A stretch of 64,000 nucleotides of DNA from Ereboglobus luteus (GCF_003096195.1 NZ_CP023004.1:535299-599298), one strand, 5' to 3'. Counted from the stretch's first letter, positions 16,810 through 25,389 are shown. The notes: generated from the letters alone by a model not told the origin. Translations and numbers: made by a program.

Positions 16810-18240
16810 CTACTCCGGTAGCCACACCTCAAAGATTGCACCGTGTTCGGGCGGGACGGCATTGCGCACCGAGACCACGCCGCCGTGCGCCTCGATAATC
16901 GCGCGCACCAAACTCAATCCCAAGCCGAGGCCGGTTTGCGAGCGGCTTTGGTCGCTGCGATAAAGCCGTTCCCAGATTCGCCCCTGCTCGGCCTCGGGCA
17001 CGCCGGGACCATTGTCACTGACCGTGAGCAGCGCGCCGTTTTGGGCTCCGCGAGTTTCTGCGCGCGCGCCCAAAACCACGCGTCCGCCATCGGGTGTGTA
17101 TTTGAGCGCGTTGTCCACCAAGTTCACGATGACCTGCCGCAGGCGTATCGGATCGGCGGATACAAACAGGGAGGCGGCGAACGGCGCGACCTCCAGCGTC
17201 TGCGCGCGCGCGTCGGCAACGTCGGCATACAGGTCGCACGCGGCGCGCAGGATCGTCTCCACGTTGCATTGTTCGCGCTTCAGTTTGAGCATGCCGGAGT
17301 CGGCCTCGGAAATTTCCATGAGCGCGCGCAATAGGCGCAGCACCTCGTCGGAGCGCTCGATGTTGTCGGCGAGCGCGTCGCGCATGGCCGGCTCGCCGCC
17401 GTTGGCGAGCGCGAGCTCGGCGGTGCCGCGCATGCTTGTGAGCGGCGTGCGCAAGTCGTGCGCGACGTTGTCGAGCGCCTCGCGCATGGAGCGGAGCAGC
17501 GCGGCGTTTTTGTCGAGCACGGTGTTGAACAGGCGCACGAGCTCGGCGATGTCGTTGTCGCGCCTGGGCTCGGCCACGCGCGCGTCGAGCGCACCGGTGC
17601 TGATAATCTGTTGCGCCGTGTCGATGACGCCCTGGAGCGGCTTGACGGCGCGGCGCGCGGCGAACCAGCCGACGGCAAAACCCACCAGCACGACCGCCCC
17701 GGCCACAAACGTGAACGTGCGCTGAAGCGGCTTGAGCAGGGTGGCGCGATTGTTCGTGCTGACGCCCACTTGCAGCAGGAAGCCGCCGCGCAGCATTTTT
17801 GAAAACACAATCAGGTCCTCCTGCTGGTCCTGCGGCACGCGCCACGAGTAAACTTGCTGCTCCGTCCAGAAACCCCAGCTGTCGGGCACCCGCACGCGCT
17901 TTGCCTCCTTGTCGATCCAGTCGTTCGGGACGATCAAAATGGGCGTGGCGCCGTTTGGCATGATCATGCGAACGAACAGCGGACGGTCGAGCAGTGTGTT
18001 TGAGCCGCGATACAGCGCGAGTTGCAGGCCGGGCTCGCCCTGCGTGTTGTAAATGTGGGCGTATTCCTCGATGCGGTTTCTGACCGCGTCCTCGTCGCGC
18101 TGCGCGAGTTGTTTTCCGAGCAGCCAATAGAGCAGGACGAACAGCGCCGTGAAGCCGACGGTGAACAGCAGCGCGAACGTCACGCTCAGGCGGATCGCCA
18201 CCGAGCGGCGTATTCGTTTAATGACTCCCTTTGAAAACAT
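16810..18240 (-). CDS. Two-component sensor histidine kinase (HAMP-HisKA-HATPase)
   Basis: This inner-membrane sensor has 476 residues. TM1 is at about 18-42 (LSVTFALLFTVGFTALFVLLYWLL), followed by a periplasmic sensing region of about 150 residues and TM2 at about 180-198. Next are a HAMP domain, HisKA with phospho-acceptor H261 in NVAHDLRTPLTS, and a HATPase with N box (VNLVDNALKYTP), G1 (SDNGPGVP) and G2 (GLGLGLSLV). The start overlaps the 3' end of the response regulator gene by 23 bases, implying translational coupling. The stimulus is not deducible; the layout resembles heavy-metal or envelope-stress kinases. Confidence 0.95.
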   Translation of the reverse strand: MFSKGVIKRIRRSVAIRLSVTFALLFTVGFTALFVLLYWLLGKQLAQRDEDAVRNRIEEYAHIYNTQGEPGLQLALYRGSNTLLDRPLFVRMIMPNGATPILIVPNDWIDKEAKRVRVPDSWGFWTEQQVYSWRVPQDQQEDLIVFSKMLRGGFLLQVGVSTNNRATLLKPLQRTFTFVAGAVVLVGFAVGWFAARRAVKPLQGVIDTAQQIISTGALDARVAEPRRDNDIAELVRLFNTVLDKNAALLRSMREALDNVAHDLRTPLTSMRGTAELALANGGEPAMRDALADNIERSDEVLRLLRALMEISEADSGMLKLKREQCNVETILRAACDLYADVADARAQTLEVAPFAASLFVSADPIRLRQVIVNLVDNALKYTPDGGRVVLGARAETRGAQNGALLTVSDNGPGVPEAEQGRIWERLYRSDQSRSQTGLGLGLSLVRAIIEAHGGVVSVRNAVPPEHGAIFEVWLPE

Positions 18241-18898
18241 AACCGACGCCCCTCACCGTTTCGATGCGTGTTTTGTCGGGATCAACTTTCATGCGCAACC
18301 GGTGCATGAGCACATCGACGACGTTGGTTTGCGGATCGAAGCTGTAATCCCACACATGTTCGAGAATCATTGTTTTTGTGAGCGGCCTGCCCGGGTTGCG
18401 CATCAGGTATTCGAGCAGCGAAAACTCGCGCGGCTGCAGCTCCACTTTTTGCCCGGAGACTGTCACTTCGCGCGTCACCAGGTCCATGACGACGTCGTTC
18501 ACCGAAAGCCGCATCGCCTCGGGGGCGCGCGTGGCGCGGCGTATCAACGCCTGCAGGCGCGCCGAGAGTTCCGCAAACGCAAAGGGTTTTGTCAGGTAAT
18601 CGTCGCCGCCGGCCTGAAGCCCCTTGATGCGATCCTCCACGGTGGCGCGCGCGCTCAGGAATAGCACCGGCAAATCAGCGCGGTGGTTGCGCAGGCGCTT
18701 GACAAGCGAGAGGCCGTCGAGCCGCGGCAGCATCACATCGACGATGGCGGCGTCGTAAGGCGTGTTCATTGCGAGCGCGAGTCCCGTGTCCCCGTCGGGC
18801 GCGTGATCCGCGGCGTAGCCCTCCTGCTTGAGTCCCTTGACCACAAACTGGGCGATTTTTGCATCATCTTCGACAACGAGAATCCTCACGTCACGCAT
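18218..18898 (-). CDS. OmpR-family response regulator
   Basis: This 226-residue DNA-binding regulator has a receiver domain (acidic pocket E10-D11-D12, phospho-acceptor D54 in IVDVMLPRLDG, Lys in LTKPFAF) and a winged-helix Trans_reg_C domain (LQPREFSLLEYLMRNPGRPL, then NVVDVLMHRLRMKV and RGVGYVF). It is the first gene of the pair with the overlapping histidine kinase. The Mla-type operon ending just upstream is on the same strand but separated by 70 bases, so co-regulation is possible but not shown. Confidence 0.95.
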   Translation of the reverse strand: MRDVRILVVEDDAKIAQFVVKGLKQEGYAADHAPDGDTGLALAMNTPYDAAIVDVMLPRLDGLSLVKRLRNHRADLPVLFLSARATVEDRIKGLQAGGDDYLTKPFAFAELSARLQALIRRATRAPEAMRLSVNDVVMDLVTREVTVSGQKVELQPREFSLLEYLMRNPGRPLTKTMILEHVWDYSFDPQTNVVDVLMHRLRMKVDPDKTRIETVRGVGYVFKGSH

Positions 18899-18967
18899 GA
18901 GAGCATACTTGGGGGCGTTGCGGAAGAAATATGTGCGGCAAGGCGCATGGGCGCGGAGGTGTCGCCG

Positions 18968-19639
18968 CTATTCCGCGCCGGGACGCGGCGTCGCCGGGAG
19001 ATTCCGCGCGATGTCGTCGGCAAGGGCGGAGGCGGCTTGGCCGAGGAGTGCGGCGAGGGAGGAAGAATCCTTGCCGTCCCAATCGGCGGCGGGAGCCGTG
19101 AATTTGCGGATGCCCGTGACCGTGTTTCCACCCGGCGCCGTGATTTCATACTCGGCGGTGAAGCGCGCGACGGGTGATGCTCCGGCAGCCGAAACCGCGC
19201 CTTCGCATTCGATGATGCGGATGCTCACGTCGTAATCGCGTTTCACTCGGCCGGGGCGAAGTTCCACACCGGACACGGAATTGGTGGCGATGAGGCGCTC
19301 GCTCACGATGCGCGTGATTCCGGCATCAAGCGTCTCGGCCCAGCGGGAGAATTCGTGATAAACAATTTCACTGGTTCCGTGGCGGACGGCGATGTTTCGG
19401 CGCGCGCGCAGGTAGGCGGGAACCTCAACGGAGCGAAGGGCGAGGAAGGGTTTGCCCTTGTTTATCTCGCCGGCACCGGCTTGCGACGCATTGGACGGCA
19501 TCGTGAGCACGTAGTATCGCGTTGGGTCGGCCTTGGGCTCGGGCACGATGGAGCAGCCTGAGGCTAGGAAGACAGAGGCCAGAGTGCCTGAGACCAGAAG
19601 GACGGAGGCCAGAGAACGGAAGGATCGGATGATGGTCAT
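18968..19639 (-). CDS. ABC-type transport auxiliary lipoprotein (PqiC/YmbA-like)
   Basis: This outer-membrane lipoprotein has 223 residues and lipobox LASGC (C29). The mature part begins with PTRYYVLTMPS and continues with the ABC_trans_aux pattern (LALRSVEVPAYLRARRNIAVR, then WAETLDAGITRIVSERL). It is the last gene of the MlaE-MlaF-MlaD operon, where it would be the outer-membrane partner of the MCE protein, replacing the MlaC/MlaA pair. The signal sequence is an internal duplication (LASVLLVSG/LASVFLASG) encoded by a TCTGG-rich repeat also found, inverted, at 19761-19802. Confidence 0.88.
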   Translation of the reverse strand: MTIIRSFRSLASVLLVSGTLASVFLASGCSIVPEPKADPTRYYVLTMPSNASQAGAGEINKGKPFLALRSVEVPAYLRARRNIAVRHGTSEIVYHEFSRWAETLDAGITRIVSERLIATNSVSGVELRPGRVKRDYDVSIRIIECEGAVSAAGASPVARFTAEYEITAPGGNTVTGIRKFTAPAADWDGKDSSSLAALLGQAASALADDIARNLPATPRPGAE

Positions 19640-19660
19640 GGAAGAGGGGGAGGAGTTATA

Positions 19661-19802
19661 CAGTTTACGGTTTACAGTTTACAGTATCGAGCCACTTGCG
19701 AACTCGTAGAGGCGCTTTCGCGCCGATGAGAAATTGAAGATGGAAGTTTAAGATTCTGACCTCTGGCTTTCTGGATTCTGGCACTCTGGTCTTCTGGCTT
19801 CT
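19661..19802. repeat. Short-period repeats in the mlaD-lipoprotein gap
   Basis: A GTTTAC-based run (CAGTTTACGGTTTACAGTTT and onward, from about 19661) and a TCTGG-based run (19761-19802) fill the gap between the MCE gene and the lipoprotein gene. The second shares the 10-mer GGCACTCTGG with the minus-strand sequence coding the lipoprotein signal peptide (19561-19615). Confidence 0.7.
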
Positions 19803-19804
19803 GT

Positions 19805-20818
19805 TCACGGTTGTTTTTTGCCGGAGATAATCGCGCTGGGATTTCGTTCGAGATAGTCGAGAAGCTGCTGGAGGGTTTCTGCTGTTTCACTGAACTGGCG
19901 AAGGGCGCGCGTGGCGTCCTCGCCGAGTCCGCCCTGCGCCTCGACCAAATGTTTGGCAGCGTCCGCCGCCTCGCCGACTTTGTTGATGGCGGATTGCGCG
20001 TCAACGAGCACGGTGTCGAGGCGCTCGCCGGCCGGCCCGACAACACGATCGAACCTTGAAAGGGTGCGGCGAAACTCGGAAATGGCGGAGCTCATGTCGG
20101 TGAACATCCTTCGAACCTCGGCCGACTCGGCGAGCGAGGCGACGGATTTGCCGGCTCGGGTGAGCTCGGTGTTGAGGGCGCCAAGATCGAGCGAGTTGAC
20201 CTGGCCGCGCAGATCCTTGATGAGGCCGCGGAGCTCATGCGTGAACTCGGGAAGGTTCATGCGTTTCACATCGGCGAGCAGGTCGGTGATGTTGGCCTGG
20301 AGCGCGGCTATGGCGGAAGTCGTGGCGGGGATGACGACATAGCCTTTATCGTCCAGCATCGTCACGGCGGGCGGGGGCTGGTTTGCGAACTCCAAGGGAT
20401 TTCGGAAGTCGAGCTCGACGAAGAGCAGCCCGGTGGCGAGGCCCTGGATGCCGAGCTCGGCGCGGAGTCCGTGCTTGATCATATGTTGCAGGCTCTTGCG
20501 GTCGTTGACGTCGATGAGGGTGCCCTTGTTGTCGACTATGATGTTGCGGCTGAACTCGCAAACGACCGCGACGACGGACGCGTTGGTGGCCTCGTTGTAA
20601 ACGACGTTCATGTCGACCACGCGCCCGACGCGCACGCCGCGGAGTTTCACGGGCGAGCCGAGGTCGAGCCCGTGCGTCGATTCGTCGAAATACACGATGA
20701 AACGTTTCGGGCTGGAGAAAAAATTGATGCCGCCAAAGGACACGATGCCAACGATGGCGATCAGTATGGCGCCTAGGACAAATAAGCCGACCAAGGTCGG
20801 GCTGACTCTGGTTCTCAT
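19805..20818 (-). CDS. MlaD/MCE-family periplasmic lipid-transport protein
   Basis: This 337-residue protein has one N-terminal membrane anchor (LVGLFVLGAILIAIVGIVSFGG, about 9-30), an MCE domain at about 37-115 (VYFDESTHGLDLGSPVKLRG, VGRVVDM) and a long helical C-terminal region (about 180-320) that in MCE proteins forms the hydrophobic tunnel. It binds phospholipid between the inner-membrane ABC complex and the outer membrane. It lies 47 bases behind the ATPase gene in the same operon. The extended C-terminal helix makes it closer to PqiB/LetB-style or actinobacterial MCE than to E. coli MlaD. Confidence 0.9.
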   Translation of the reverse strand: MRTRVSPTLVGLFVLGAILIAIVGIVSFGGINFFSSPKRFIVYFDESTHGLDLGSPVKLRGVRVGRVVDMNVVYNEATNASVVAVVCEFSRNIIVDNKGTLIDVNDRKSLQHMIKHGLRAELGIQGLATGLLFVELDFRNPLEFANQPPPAVTMLDDKGYVVIPATTSAIAALQANITDLLADVKRMNLPEFTHELRGLIKDLRGQVNSLDLGALNTELTRAGKSVASLAESAEVRRMFTDMSSAISEFRRTLSRFDRVVGPAGERLDTVLVDAQSAINKVGEAADAAKHLVEAQGGLGEDATRALRQFSETAETLQQLLDYLERNPSAIISGKKQP

Positions 20819-20865
20819 GGGAAAAGTTTAAGTTTGAAGTTCGGGTTCATTGAGAGGGACGGGAG

Positions 20866-21714
20866 TTAGTTTTCGTTTTTCACCCTAAACTCGTCGCGCT
20901 GCGGACGGGCGAGCGCGCCGCGCTGCAGGAAATCGCGCACGCGGGTGTCGGTGCTTGAGACGGCGAGTTGAGCGGGCGGCCCCTCGGCGATGGCGCCCCG
21001 CGCCTCGCGATCAAGCATCAGGATGCGGTCGGCGATGCCGTAGATGCTGGCGAGTTCGTGCGAGACGATGATGAGCGTGGTGCCGAGGCTGTCGCGGATG
21101 GAGAGCAGGAGATTGTCGAGGTTGCGCGAGGTGACGGGATCAAGTCCGGCGGAGGGCTCGTCGAAGAAAACGATCTTGGGGTCGAGCGCGAGGGCGCGCG
21201 CGAGGCCCGCGCGTTTTTTCATGCCGCCGCTGATTTCCGAGGGATAATAATCCTCGAAGCCGCTGAGGTCGACTTGGGCGAGCTTGTGGGCGACGACAAT
21301 GTCGCGCTCCTGTTTTGTAAGCGTGGTGTATTCCTCGAGGGGAAGCGCGACATTTTCGCGAAGCGTGAGCGAGCTCCAGAGCGCGGCGCTTTGGTAGAGG
21401 ACGCCGAAAGTTTTGAGGTGTTCGCGACGGCGCGCGAGACTGGCGTTGGTGAAGTCCTCGCCGAAATAAACCACGCGGCCCGCCGTCGGCTGGTGAAGGC
21501 CGATCATGTGCTTGAGGAGCGTGCTTTTGCCGCAACCGCTGCCACCGACGATAAAAAAGATTTCCCCGCGCCCGACCGTGAAGTTGATGTTCTCGATCAC
21601 AGTGCGCCCGTCGTAACCGCAGCGCAGGTTTTCAACGTTGATGGCAGTTTGCGCGACGGGGGCGGACGCGGCAGGGTTGTGCGGTGACGGGACGTTGGAA
21701 GCGGATGTGTTCAT
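20866..21714 (-). CDS. Mla-type lipid transport ATP-binding protein
   Basis: This MlaF-like ATPase has 282 residues. Walker A is GGSGCGKST (57-65), the signature is the variant ISGGMKKRAG diagnostic of the Mla/Ttg2/Mkl subfamily, and Walker B is KIVFFDEPSAGLD. A 25-residue Ala/Pro-rich extension precedes the domain. It follows the MlaE permease gene by 39 bases. That gap and the start region hold an AT-rich repeat (ATTATACATTTTTCATT) that recurs at 56860 and 57800. Confidence 0.93.
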   Translation of the reverse strand: MNTSASNVPSPHNPAASAPVAQTAINVENLRCGYDGRTVIENINFTVGRGEIFFIVGGSGCGKSTLLKHMIGLHQPTAGRVVYFGEDFTNASLARRREHLKTFGVLYQSAALWSSLTLRENVALPLEEYTTLTKQERDIVVAHKLAQVDLSGFEDYYPSEISGGMKKRAGLARALALDPKIVFFDEPSAGLDPVTSRNLDNLLLSIRDSLGTTLIIVSHELASIYGIADRILMLDREARGAIAEGPPAQLAVSSTDTRVRDFLQRGALARPQRDEFRVKNEN

Positions 21715-21753
21715 TCTACATTATACATTTTTCATTATTCATCAGCGCACGCG

Positions 21754-22905
21754 TCACCATCCGAGAATGTTGAAGAGCACCGCGTAGATGGCGCAGGCGA
21801 CGATTATGTAGAGCATGGCGGTGACGACCGCGGAGGTGGCGGCGTTGCCGACGCCGGCGGAGTCGCGCCGGGCCTGAAGTCCGCGCAGGCAGCCGGCAAC
21901 CCCGATGATAATGCCGTAGGTGACGGCCTTGATGAGGCCGGTGGTGATGTCGGACATATCGAGCGCGGACTGCATCTGAATCCAGTAGGCGGAGGGCGAG
22001 ATTTTGAGAAGCAGGGCGGCAACGGTCATGCCGCCGAGATTGCCGAGCGCGTTGGAATAGAGGGAAAGCAGCGGCATCATAATCGCGAGCGCGACGATGC
22101 GCGGAATGACAAGAAAATCGATGGGACGAATGCCAAACGTGACAAGCGCGTCGATTTCCTCGCCGGTCTTCATGTTGGCGATCTGCGCGGCAAACGCGCC
22201 GCCGGTGCGACCGGACAAAACAATGCCGGTCATCATCGCGCCCATCTCGCGAACCATGGCGAGCGCGACCAGGGTGGCGATGAAGATATCGCCGCCGTAT
22301 TGGCGGAGCACAACCGCCCCGATGTAGGCGAGGATGACGCCGACTAGAAAACTGATGAGCCCGACGATGGGCAGCGCCATCGCGCCGCAGCGTTGCATTT
22401 CCTGAAGGCAGTCGCGCCAGCGAAATTTTTTCGGATGACGCGCGAGGTGGAACGCGCTGATCACACATTCGCCGACAAACTGCGTGAGCTGCTTGGCCTG
22501 CTTGTAAGCGGAGACGGAGGCGAGGCCGGCCGTGGCGAGAATGTTGGGGCGGCGCTGCCTGTCGATCGGACGCACGCGGGCTTCGCGCATGGCTTTGAGC
22601 GGCCGCCGGATGTTTGAGGGAAGCGCGCTTTCATCGAAATCCACCTGGTTGCCCTCGCACCAGTCGCCCGCCTCGCGCAGGAAGAGGACGAGCGAAGTGT
22701 CCCATTCCGTCACCTGCGAAGTATCGGGGCGAAGCCTGCCGGCCTTTAATGTGAGCGCGGCGAGACTGGCGGTGTCGAACGAGGCCCATTCGGGCGTGTT
22801 GCCGGTGATTTGCCACGAGCCGCCAAGCTCAAGTCGAACGCCGTCCTGGTCCGGGACGGCGCGCGCCTGCGCTGCGGTGGATGTTGTCGTGGCGGAAATG
22901 CTCAT
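21754..22905 (-). CDS. MlaE-family permease with N-terminal STAS-like domain
   Basis: This is the inner-membrane permease of a phospholipid ABC transporter (383 residues). Residues of about 20-105 form a STAS-like domain (RLELGGSWQITGN, TEWDTSLVLFL), here fused where E. coli has a separate MlaB. The MlaE domain follows, with GVILAYIGAVVLRQYG, VREMGAMMTGIVLSGRTG and FGIRPIDFLVIPRI. It is the first gene of the operon. ATG 22905 is preferred to an in-frame GTG at 22911. The operon promoter must lie in 22906-23215. Confidence 0.93.
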   Translation of the reverse strand: MSISATTTSTAAQARAVPDQDGVRLELGGSWQITGNTPEWASFDTASLAALTLKAGRLRPDTSQVTEWDTSLVLFLREAGDWCEGNQVDFDESALPSNIRRPLKAMREARVRPIDRQRRPNILATAGLASVSAYKQAKQLTQFVGECVISAFHLARHPKKFRWRDCLQEMQRCGAMALPIVGLISFLVGVILAYIGAVVLRQYGGDIFIATLVALAMVREMGAMMTGIVLSGRTGGAFAAQIANMKTGEEIDALVTFGIRPIDFLVIPRIVALAIMMPLLSLYSNALGNLGGMTVAALLLKISPSAYWIQMQSALDMSDITTGLIKAVTYGIIIGVAGCLRGLQARRDSAGVGNAATSAVVTAMLYIIVACAIYAVLFNILGW

Positions 22906-23215
22906 TCGCACAAGATATCTAGTTCGTTATTGGGAAAACCTAAACGCAAAAGTGTGCCATGTTTTGCAGGGTGCATCACAAGATTTTGCAATGTTTCGTA
23001 AAATATACGGTTAAATCCCCGCATAAGCGCGCGCGAAGGAAGTCTGGGCGGCGACGATGCGGCGGAACATCAAAAGTGGGGCGCGCCCGCCCAAGCCGCA
23101 GAAACCCCGTCGCGCCGATACGAAGTTTTAAACTGAACGATGAAACCTAAGAGCGGCCGACTGTCGCTTGGCTCGAAACCGATCTCTGGTATTTTGCTTT
23201 TCCACTTTCAGCCCT
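22906..23215. other. Intergenic region upstream of the Mla operon; repeat tail
   Basis: The part next to 22905 is A/T-rich (CTAGATATCTTG; GTAAAATATACGG near 22998) and is the likely promoter region of the Mla operon on the minus strand. No gene is supported. The far end merges into four octamer repeats that run into the phosphatase gene (23208-23239). Confidence 0.5.
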
Positions 23216-23239
23216 TCAGTCTTTCAGTCCTTCAGCCCT
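23208..23239. repeat. Four tandem octamers at the end of the phosphatase gene
   Basis: On the plus strand the units are TCAGCCCT, TCAGTCTT, TCAGTCCT and TCAGCCCT. The stop codon of the phosphatase (TGA, 23216-23218) lies inside the array, so the last residues and stop are encoded by the repeat. Confidence 0.85.
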
Positions 23240-24013
23240 TGCCCTGGCCTCCGGATGTTTTTCAAGGAACTCGAGCAATTCCGCCCGCATCTCTTTCACG
23301 GCGTTTTGAGTGGACTGGTTCTTCAACATTTCCTCCACGATAATTTGCCCGAGAAGCCGGCCCGCCTGGGTGTCGCTCGGATAATGCGCGCCCGCAAGGA
23401 CGCGGCTCCACATGATTTCCCGCGCTGCATCGTCGAAGAGCGTTTTATACTCGGGCAACGCCTCGCCCAAAAACATCGCCCAAAGCACGCCGCAGGAGGA
23501 ATGACCGCTTGGATAGGAGGCGCTGCGCGGCACGTCCACGCAAGGCTCGACTCCGAGGCCGCGCTTGTGGGGACGAACGCGATTCCATTGGTTTTTGGAC
23601 GCAATCATGACCACGCGGCGCTCCGCCGTTGCCTGCCGCAAAATCGCGGCCGTGCGGGGCAGATTTTCCTCGGTGAACGCGGAGCCGAAAACAACCTGCC
23701 CCATGCAACCTTCCTCAATGGACAGGAATGCGTGCGCGTTGATGCGCACGGCGCGCGCGACTTGCTCCGGCGTGCGATCTTTTTGGACTTGGAGCAGTGT
23801 TTCCACGTCGGCCATTCCGGCAGGCGAGTCGTTCGCGGGCGGTGGAGGAATCTTCGCAAGGATGACCTCGTGGTTCGTTGTCAGAAAGCGCGGCGTTGTG
23901 AGTTTTGCGAGGATGTCCTCATGCTCCGTGGTCAGGTGGTGAATCGGCGGAGCCCCGAAGGCAACGGCAAGGCCGGATATCAAAAACAACGTTATAGTGA
24001 GCAGCTTTTTCAT
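23216..24013 (-). CDS. Class A non-specific acid phosphatase (PAP2 superfamily)
   Basis: This secreted periplasmic phosphomonoesterase has 265 residues and a signal peptide (LLTITLFLISGLAVAFGAP). The three PAP2 catalytic motifs are complete: KNQWNRVRP (K-x6-RP), SYPSGHSS and SRVLAGAHYPSD (SR-x5-H-x3-D). Near the mature N-terminus the sequence LTTEHEDILAKL is repeated imperfectly as LTTNHEVILAKI. An in-frame ATG 28 codons upstream is less likely because it would bury the signal peptide. It is a single gene, likely for phosphate scavenging. Confidence 0.93.
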   Translation of the reverse strand: MKKLLTITLFLISGLAVAFGAPPIHHLTTEHEDILAKLTTPRFLTTNHEVILAKIPPPPANDSPAGMADVETLLQVQKDRTPEQVARAVRINAHAFLSIEEGCMGQVVFGSAFTEENLPRTAAILRQATAERRVVMIASKNQWNRVRPHKRGLGVEPCVDVPRSASYPSGHSSCGVLWAMFLGEALPEYKTLFDDAAREIMWSRVLAGAHYPSDTQAGRLLGQIIVEEMLKNQSTQNAVKEMRAELLEFLEKHPEARARAEGLKD

Positions 24014-24458
24014 GGGTATTATCTGGCTTGGCGTTTCGGCGGGGAGTGCGGTTGCCCGGTGTTTGATTGCGAAAGGCGGAGGCTTTCCTAAAAACAAAGC
24101 TGAGACACGCGCGATTGATCAAATCAAAAGACGGGCTTTTCGAGGACCGGCGCATTCAAAAATTATGTGACGTTTGGCAAAACGCGCGGGCAGACGAGTG
24201 TCGCGGCGAAGTTTTCTTTAATATCCGAGACATCCTTTCGGAAGCAAAAGCGAGTCGTTTAATACGTGGCCGCCAGCGCCACGAACGCCTCCTCGCGAAT
24301 CGTCTTGTGTTGGATGGAGAGATCGAGGAGCGGAACTTTCATGCAGGAAATAAATGCCTGGAGAAACCCTCCATTCCCCCATGCGGCGGCAAGACTCAAC
24401 ATTGCATTGAAACTTGTTGAAACTCGCGCGGCGTTGTAAATTCACGCTTCCGAATTTC
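24014..24458. other. Intergenic region between phosphatase and rluE-like gene
   Basis: These 445 bases hold the divergent promoters for the phosphatase (minus) and the pseudouridine synthase (plus). An open frame at 24067-24420 on the plus strand has no recognisable domain and no good start context, so it is left unannotated. No RNA gene or clear repeat is visible. Confidence 0.5.
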
Positions 24459-25058
24459 ATGCTACTCGCGATCAACAAACCCTACGGCGTGCTTTCGCAA
24501 TTCACGCCCGAGCCCGGCTCGCGCTGGCGCACGCTCGCGGACATCTCCGCGCCCGCGCCGTTGCCGTCGCGCGTGTATCCCGTCGGCCGTCTCGACGCCG
24601 ACAGCGAGGGCTTGCTGCTGCTCGCCGACGAGCGCGCGCTTGTCGATCGCCTGCTCAATCCCGCCCGCGCCCATGCGCGCGAGTATTTCGCGCAGGTTGA
24701 AAACATCCCCGCGTCCGGCGCGCTCGCGCGGCTCGCGCGCGGCGGCATCGTCATCGGCGGACACCGCGCGCTGCCGTGTCGCGCTGCGTTGCTCGATCCC
24801 GCCTCGCCGGAAATCGCCTTGATTCCGCCGCGCGATCCGCCGATTCGAGTCCGCAAAAACATCCCTGACGCGTGGCTCTCGCTCGAACTCATCGAGGGCA
24901 AAAATCGCCAGGTGCGGCGCATGACCGCCGCCGTTGGGCATCCAACGCTGAGACTCGTGCGCGTGCGCATTGGCGCTCTCCGCCTCGCCGCGCTCGGGCT
25001 TGCGCCCGGCGAGTGGCGCGAGCTTACGACCGCCGAGCGCGAAGCGTGTTTGTCGTAG
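24459..25058 (+). CDS. rRNA pseudouridine synthase (RluE-like)
   Basis: This stand-alone RsuA-family pseudouridine synthase has 199 residues. It shows NKPYGVLSQF, the catalytic VGRLDADSEGLLLL (Asp in GRLD), then LELIEGKNRQVRRM and the C-terminal VGHPTLRLVRVRIG. There is no N-terminal S4 domain, which fits RluE (23S rRNA U2457 in E. coli) better than RluB/RsuA. ATG 24459 starts the catalytic domain directly. The stop codon (TCG TAG) is the first part of a palindrome. Confidence 0.92.
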   Translation: MLLAINKPYGVLSQFTPEPGSRWRTLADISAPAPLPSRVYPVGRLDADSEGLLLLADERALVDRLLNPARAHAREYFAQVENIPASGALARLARGGIVIGGHRALPCRAALLDPASPEIALIPPRDPPIRVRKNIPDAWLSLELIEGKNRQVRRMTAAVGHPTLRLVRVRIGALRLAALGLAPGEWRELTTAEREACLS

Positions 25059-25081
25059 CGGCAGGTTGCCAAACCTGCCGC
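25056..25081. repeat. CGTAG-type palindrome at the end of the rluE-like gene
   Basis: After TAG, GCGGCAGGTT (25058-25067) is reverse-complemented at 25072-25081 around GCCA. The G of the rluE stop is the first base of the palindrome. The arm resembles the 63455-63521 element in its GTAGCG start. Confidence 0.85.
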
Positions 25082-25128
25082 ATCGCACGTTGGAGGATTC
25101 CCAACCTTCCGGCAAAAATACCAAGTTC

Positions 25129-25363
25129 ATGGCCACGTGCCTTTGCGACGCAATTATCCACCACGGCACGCGGCACGGCGATGGTCGAGCTCAAGCTCGA
25201 CCACCTCCTCGAGCCGAAGCCCGACATGATTGTGTCGATTGACCAAAGCTGCCTGATGAGTCTGGGCGGTCTCGCCGCGAAAGGCGGGAGCCCCGTGAAG
25301 ACAATGCACATCGAGCAAATCTTGCGCGACTCGCTGCGCAACACCAGCATGGTGATCGCCTAA
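25129..25363 (+). pseudogene. Remnant of a LutA/YkgE-type Fe-S oxidoreductase
   Basis: Two pieces of a lutA-like gene survive. KFMATCLCDA (25123-25152) matches the family's N-terminal FxTCLxDA start. In a different frame, 25181-25363 encodes a C-terminal part: KLDHLLEPKPDMIVSIDQSC, LMSLGGLAAKGGSPVKTMHI, EQILRDSL, the usual DxSCLMHIGG-like domain end. The roughly 170 codons between them, with the CCG domains, are missing. The gene for lactate-utilisation/glycolate-oxidase Fe-S protein is therefore an internal-deletion pseudogene. GGAGGATT at 25092 may be its old ribosome-binding site. No lutB or lutC is present. Confidence 0.75.
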
Positions 25364-25365
25364 AC

Positions 25366-25389
25366 GCGGGGCGCACCTGGCGTGCGGCC
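25366..25389. repeat. Partial copy of the GGGGCGCACC palindrome
   Basis: GCGGGGCGCACCTGGCGTGC and onward lies directly behind the pseudogene stop. It matches the left arm of the 6122-6148 element for most of its length, with a degraded end. Confidence 0.65.

Noticed and set aside
24067-24420. 117-codon plus-strand frame before rluE
   Set aside because: No domain and no credible ribosome-binding site; region needed for divergent promoters.
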